DNA from: Streptomonospora salina | GTDB taxonomy: Bacteria; Actinomycetota; Actinomycetes; Streptosporangiales; Streptosporangiaceae | Direction of reading: 5' to 3' | DNA length: 64,000 nucleotides | NCBI RefSeq assembly: GCF_014204715.1 | Contig: NZ_JACHLY010000001.1 | Span: 1,519,001 to 1,583,000 of the forward strand | Part shown: piece after piece, positions 62,437 to 64,000 of the stretch | Position numbering within the stretch: the stretch's first letter is position 1 | How the letters are laid out: each line of letters begins with the position of its first letter | Notes under the pieces: model-generated | The model's input: only the letters and a program-made list of their open reading frames with translations | What the model was told of the DNA's origin: nothing | Database searches by the model: none | Position numbers and translations under genes: made by a program

Positions 62437-63083
62437 TGGGCGCCCTCCTGCTCCCGGCGGCCGTCGTCGAGCGCGGGGAAGGGCAGAGGCTGGCCCGCGA
62501 GGAACTGGCCAAGCGCATCTACGGCGAGTCCGAGCCCGGCCTGCTGGAGCTCCTCTGGCAGCGCGCGGGGGAATGGCTCTCCGCGGTCGAGGTCCAGGCG
62601 CCCGGCGGCTGGTGGACGCTGGGACCACTGCTGGCGGTACTGGCCGCTCTGCTGGTGGCGCTGCTCGTCTACCTGCGCCCCGCCCGCAGCGCCCGCCGCC
62701 GCGCGTCCCCCATCGACACCGCGGCTCCGCTCACCGCCGCCGACCACCGTGCCGCCGCCGAACGCCACGCCGAGCAGGCGGACTACGGCGCGGCGATCCG
62801 CGAGCGGTTGCGCGCCCTCACCCGCGAGTTGGAGGAGGGCGCCGTCATCACGCCGCGCCCCGGCCGCACCGCCACCGAACTGGCCGCCGAATCCGCACGG
62901 GTGCTGCCGCAGCTGCGCGACCGCCTCGACGCCGCCGCCGCGACGTTCAACGACTCGGCCTACGGCCGGCGGCCCGGCACCGCCGACGGCTACCGGGTAC
63001 TGGCCGACTTGGACGAGCGGATCCGCCGGTCCCGCCCCGAGGCCGCCGCCGGCGCCGCGCCCGCACCGGGAGGCGTCCGGTGA
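62436..63083 (+). CDS. DUF4129 protein
   Basis: 215 residues from an ATG that shares its A with the preceding TGA. One or two helices (about 62-83), then a soluble part with 'ADHRAAAERHAEQADYGAAIRER', 'TPRPGRTATELAAE' and 'FNDSAYGRRPGTADGYRVLADLDE', the DUF4129 signature ('AxxLFNDxxYG...'). It is part of a widespread actinobacterial operon with DUF4350, MoxR and DUF58 genes. It overlaps the next gene in GTGA. Confidence 0.85.
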   Translation: MGALLLPAAVVERGEGQRLAREELAKRIYGESEPGLLELLWQRAGEWLSAVEVQAPGGWWTLGPLLAVLAALLVALLVYLRPARSARRRASPIDTAAPLTAADHRAAAERHAEQADYGAAIRERLRALTRELEEGAVITPRPGRTATELAAESARVLPQLRDRLDAAAATFNDSAYGRRPGTADGYRVLADLDERIRRSRPEAAAGAAPAPGGVR

Positions 63084-64000
63084 GCGCACCCCCCGCACCC
63101 GCGCCCGCGGCGACGCCCCCGTCCGCACCCGCATCGCCGGGAGCCGGCGACCTGTGGCGGCGCGTCCGCGGCCCCGTCGCCTTCATCGCCGTGCTCACCG
63201 TCGTGGCACTGCTGCTGTCCCTGGGTGCCCGCCAGCCTCGCGAAGGCCCGCTGGAACCGGAGGGGCCGAACCCGGACGGCAGCCGCGCACTCGTGCAGCT
63301 CCTGCAGGATCGCGGCACCGACGTCACCGTCGCCCGCACGGTCGCCGACGCGACGGAAGCGGCGGGCCCCGGGACCGTCACGGTGCTGGCCGGCGCGCAC
63401 CGGGTGCCGCGCGAACAGCTCGGACCGCTGGCCGACGCCCCCGGCGACCGCATCGTCGTGCGCCCCACCACGCCGGCGCTGAAGGCCCTGGCGCCCGGCG
63501 TAGCGGTGGCGGGGCGCACCGACGAGCGGACCCTGCGACCGGAGTGCGCGCTGGACGCCGCGCAGGCGGCCGGCGCTGCCGACACCGGCGGGGAGGTCTA
63601 CACCGCTGAGCAGGGCGCGGGGTGCTACCCCGCCGAGGAGGGCCACACGCTGGTACGCGTCGACGACGGCGGTACCACCACCACCGTGCTGGGCAGCGCC
63701 GCCCCGCTGACCAACGCCCGCCTCGGCGACGAAGGCAACGCCGCACTCGCGCTCTCGCTCGTCGGCGAGCGCGACGTGGTGTGGCTGCGTCCCGACCCCG
63801 TTCCCGCGGAGGGCCAGTCGAGCCTGGTGGAGCTGGTACCGCAGTCACTGCGGCTGAGCCTGATCCCGCTGTCCGCTGCGCTGCTGCTGCTCGCCCTGTG
63901 GCAGGGGCGGCGGCTGGGCCCGCTGGTCGCCGAACGGCTGCCCGTGGTGGTGCGCGCCTCGGAGACCGCCGAGGGCCGCGCGGGCCTGTACGCCGCTCGG
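63080..64000 (+). CDS. DUF4350 protein (runs off the window)
   Basis: The GTG at 63080 overlaps the DUF4129 stop. 307 codons are in the window with no stop. A Pro/Ala tail is followed by one helix ('VAFIAVLTVVALLLSLGA'). Then comes the DUF4350 region: 'GPNPDGSRALVQLLQDRGTDVTVA', a sugar-isomerase-like fold with 'NARLGDEGNAALAL', then a second helix 'LSAALLLLALWQGRRLGPLV'. The protein is membrane-anchored with an external domain. The 3' end is missing here. Confidence 0.88.
   Translation, partial: MSAPPAPAPAATPPSAPASPGAGDLWRRVRGPVAFIAVLTVVALLLSLGARQPREGPLEPEGPNPDGSRALVQLLQDRGTDVTVARTVADATEAAGPGTVTVLAGAHRVPREQLGPLADAPGDRIVVRPTTPALKALAPGVAVAGRTDERTLRPECALDAAQAAGAADTGGEVYTAEQGAGCYPAEEGHTLVRVDDGGTTTTVLGSAAPLTNARLGDEGNAALALSLVGERDVVWLRPDPVPAEGQSSLVELVPQSLRLSLIPLSAALLLLALWQGRRLGPLVAERLPVVVRASETAEGRAGLYAAR

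Overview
The window is a stretch of very GC-rich (about 70% or more) chromosome from an actinomycete. Most genes have strongly GC-biased third codon positions, many start with GTG, and ATGA or GTGA stop/start overlaps are common. The order mtrA-mtrB-lpqB-comF-hpf-secA, the prfB-ftsE-ftsX-smpB group, a 180-kDa-class NAD-glutamate dehydrogenase and a DasR-like regulator all point to Actinomycetota. I infer a filamentous, non-mycolate lineage such as Streptosporangiales/Nocardiopsaceae, from general resemblance only. No insertion sequence, prophage, CRISPR array, tRNA or rRNA gene was seen; this looks like core chromosome.

Region 1 (1-18.8 kb) is a cell-envelope glycan locus. It holds two DUF3068 genes, an OafA-type acyltransferase, a polytopic membrane protein and two overlapping SAM methyltransferases. 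Opposite these runs a six-gene operon on the minus strand: SGNH hydrolase with FN3 repeats, GT-C-like membrane protein, a 46-residue DUF2613 protein, GT4 glycosyltransferase, an AftD-like arabinofuranosyltransferase and DUF3068. The gene content parallels the mycobacterial Rv0224c-Rv0228 and aftD/Rv0236A genes.

Region 2 (18.8-22.5 kb) holds a DMT-type transporter, an FMN reductase preceded by a 28-codon Cys-attenuator-type leader peptide, nagA and a small conserved gene. Region 3 (22.7-29.3 kb) is the trans-translation and division block: ssrA (tag ANSKRTEVALAA), a penicillin-binding-protein-like lipoprotein that has lost all three catalytic motifs, smpB, ftsX, ftsE and prfB.

Region 4 (29.4-40.4 kb) is amino-acid and acyl catabolism: the large NAD-glutamate dehydrogenase, pruA, two HAD proteins, a DUF6912 gene and an acyl-CoA dehydrogenase. 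Region 5 (40.5-49.5 kb) is a complete, split glucose/N-acetylglucosamine PTS. EI, HPr, EIIA, EIIB, a SIS-domain sugar-phosphate enzyme, a HAD phosphatase and a GH3 lipoprotein are on the minus strand; a DasR-like GntR regulator and EIIC diverge on the plus strand from a region with a dre-like operator.

Region 6 (49.8-60.6 kb) is secA, a small membrane protein, hpf with a roughly 740-nt leader that probably contains a structured RNA, comF, lpqB, mtrB and mtrA. The mtrB reading frame is cut by an in-frame amber codon inside a conserved motif. Region 7 (61.0-64.0 kb) starts a membrane protein-DUF4129-DUF4350 operon that runs off the window.

The most striking observations are the mtrB amber codon, the catalytically dead PBP-like lipoprotein next to smpB/ftsX, the leader-peptide attenuator, the aftD-type locus in a probable non-mycolate organism, and the hpf leader RNA candidate.
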